Source: NVQY01 sp047639325
GTDB taxonomy: Bacteria; Pseudomonadota; Alphaproteobacteria; Rhodobacterales; Rhodobacteraceae
Direction of reading: 5' to 3'
Length of the DNA: 5,555 nt
Assembly (NCBI GenBank): GCA_047639325.1
Contig: JBLINN010000290.1
Location: forward strand, 1 to 5,555
Shown: in pieces, positions 4,667 through 5,555 of the stretch
Layout of the letters: the number at the start of each line of letters is the position of its first letter
Numbering within the stretch: position 1 is the first letter of the stretch
Position numbers and translations under genes: made by a program
The notes under the pieces: generated by a model
Databases searched by the model: none
What the model saw: the letters and a program-made list of their open reading frames with translations, nothing else
Told to the model about the DNA's origin: nothing

Positions 4667-5167
4667 ATGGCCCTTTCCGAGCAGTATCTGGATGACGACA
4701 TTCACCCGATCGACATTGTCGAACATTTGGCAGAGCACCACGATTGGGATTTTGACCGTATCGGCGACGACCAGATCGCCATGGCGGTTGAGGGTCAGTG
4801 GCGCACCTATTCGATCACGCTGGCGTGGTCAGGATATGACGAGACCCTGCGCATGGTCTGCACGTTTGAGATGGAACCACCCGCAGACAAGCTGCCAGGG
4901 TTGTATGAATTGCTGAACGCGATGAACGATCAGTGCTGGGCCGGGGCATTCACCTATTGGGCCGAGCAAAAGCTGATGGTTTACCGCTATGGTCTGGTTT
5001 TGGCCGGTGGTCAGGTTGCCAGCTCCGAACAGGTTGACACCATGATCAACGCCGCCGTGCTAAGCGCCGAGCGCTATTACCCGGCGATTCAGTTGAATGT
5101 CTGGGGCGGGCGCACCCCAAAAGACGCGATGCAGGTCGCCATTGCAGAGGCCTATGGCCGCGCGTAA
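4667..5167 (+). CDS. YbjN domain-containing protein
   Basis: The ATG at 4667 follows GAGG (4656-4659) at 7 bases. The 166-residue product is acidic and soluble, with no signal peptide or membrane helix. It fits the YbjN family (PF10722). It begins MALSEQYLDDDIHPIDIVEH, continues with an alpha/beta core (TYSITLAWSGYDETLRMVCTF, split 47-57 and 58-67) and has YELLNAMNDQCWAGAFTYW (80-98). Then come MVYRYGLVLAGG (104-115) and a C-terminal helix region with SAERYYPAIQLNVWGG (133-148). YbjN proteins have a fold like type III secretion chaperones; E. coli YbjN influences motility and stress traits, but no biochemical role is settled. The gene is 39 bases upstream of proC on the same strand, so they probably share a transcript. 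I recall this pairing as common in Rhodobacterales, unchecked. The molecular function remains unknown. Confidence 0.85.
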   Translation: MALSEQYLDDDIHPIDIVEHLAEHHDWDFDRIGDDQIAMAVEGQWRTYSITLAWSGYDETLRMVCTFEMEPPADKLPGLYELLNAMNDQCWAGAFTYWAEQKLMVYRYGLVLAGGQVASSEQVDTMINAAVLSAERYYPAIQLNVWGGRTPKDAMQVAIAEAYGRA

Positions 5168-5206
5168 AGATTTGCCCTGAACCGTAAGGCGGAGAGGGGC
5201 AATTTC

Positions 5207-5555
5207 ATGACAATGGACAGGGTTTCGGACCAGGGGCTGGTGCTGTTGGGCTGTGGCAAGATGGGCTCGGCCATGTTGGCCGGGTGGCTGGAGGGCGGAT
5301 TGCCTGGGGCCTCGGTCTGGGTGATTGACCCGGCACCGTCGGACTGGGTGTTGGCGCAGGGGGTGCATGTGAACGCGCCTTTGCCGGAACGCCCGGCGAT
5401 TGTGTTGGTGGCGGTCAAGCCGCAGATGATGGGCGCGGCGCTGCCGGTTCTCAAGAAACTGGGCGGCGGCGGGACGCTGTTTGTGTCTGTCGCTGCGGGC
5501 ACGCCGATATCCGCGTTTGAAGAGGTTCTGGGCGCAGGCACGCCGATTGTGCGGG
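5207..5555 (+). CDS. proC: pyrroline-5-carboxylate reductase ProC, N-terminal part, cut by right window edge
   Basis: ProC makes L-proline from pyrroline-5-carboxylate using NAD(P)H, the last step of proline synthesis, in the cytoplasm. The first 116 codons are open to the edge; the family is about 270 residues. The Rossmann nucleotide-binding motif is LVLLGCGKMGSAMLAGWLEG (11-30), of the GxGxMG type. It is followed by the second strand VWVIDPAPSDW (37-47), then VLVAVKPQMM (66-75) and the conserved FVSVAAGTPI (92-101). The ATG at 5207 is preferred over the in-frame ATG at 5213 because the GGAGAGG ribosome binding site (5191-5197) is 9 rather than 15 bases away. It follows the YbjN-domain gene after 39 bases with no terminator between, suggesting an operon. 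The C-terminal dimerisation domain lies outside the window. Confidence 0.95.
   Translation, partial: MTMDRVSDQGLVLLGCGKMGSAMLAGWLEGGLPGASVWVIDPAPSDWVLAQGVHVNAPLPERPAIVLVAVKPQMMGAALPVLKKLGGGGTLFVSVAAGTPISAFEEVLGAGTPIVR

Noticed and set aside
4385..4741. Minus-strand frame with a lipoprotein-like stretch (LIASVTGLLAPLLLGACSTD)
   Set aside because: It mimics a lipobox but has no start codon or ribosome binding site at a suitable place, its ATG lies inside the YbjN-domain gene, and the remainder is not protein-like. It is most likely chance reading of the spacer.

Overview
The window looks like ordinary chromosome from a Rhodobacterales (roseobacter-group) alphaproteobacterium. This is inferred from the gene set and order (lgt-midA-pgeF opposite a ubiK-type gene, then a YbjN-domain gene and proC), from the roseobacter-type Hint protein at the left edge, and from the GC-rich codon use. 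No rRNA, tRNA, CRISPR array or insertion sequence was seen.

Left part (1-1259), minus strand. A Hint-domain protein gene runs off the left edge (479 down to 1). Upstream of it lies an AT-rich stretch with a good sigma70-type promoter, a leader with mutually exclusive stems, and a possible 43-residue ORF (681-550). To the right are a strong intrinsic terminator (714-750), a stable hairpin (790-821) and a 49-residue basic protein gene (992-843). That small gene has a clear ribosome binding site and a heat-shock-like promoter candidate.

Centre (1260-3972), minus strand. A compact operon reads lgt (prolipoprotein diacylglyceryl transferase), then a MidA/NDUFAF7-type methyltransferase, then pgeF (laccase-domain peptidoglycan editing factor). 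Both junctions are 4-base ATGA overlaps, so translation is probably coupled. The operon combines lipoprotein maturation, probable complex I maturation and cell-wall quality control. A long hairpin starts 5 bases after the pgeF stop.

Right part (3973-5555), plus strand. A 96-base divergent control region separates lgt from a ubiK-type BMFP coiled-coil gene (4069-4347), which has its own terminator. A 319-base spacer follows, rich in short palindromes and hairpins and carrying two DnaA-box-like 9-mers. Then come a YbjN-domain gene (4667-5167) and, 39 bases on, the start of proC (pyrroline-5-carboxylate reductase), cut by the right edge.

The core genes are conventional. The less explained parts are the Hint gene with its leader, the two small ORFs with their structured flanking RNA, and the spacer before the YbjN gene. 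I found no convincing new multi-gene system.
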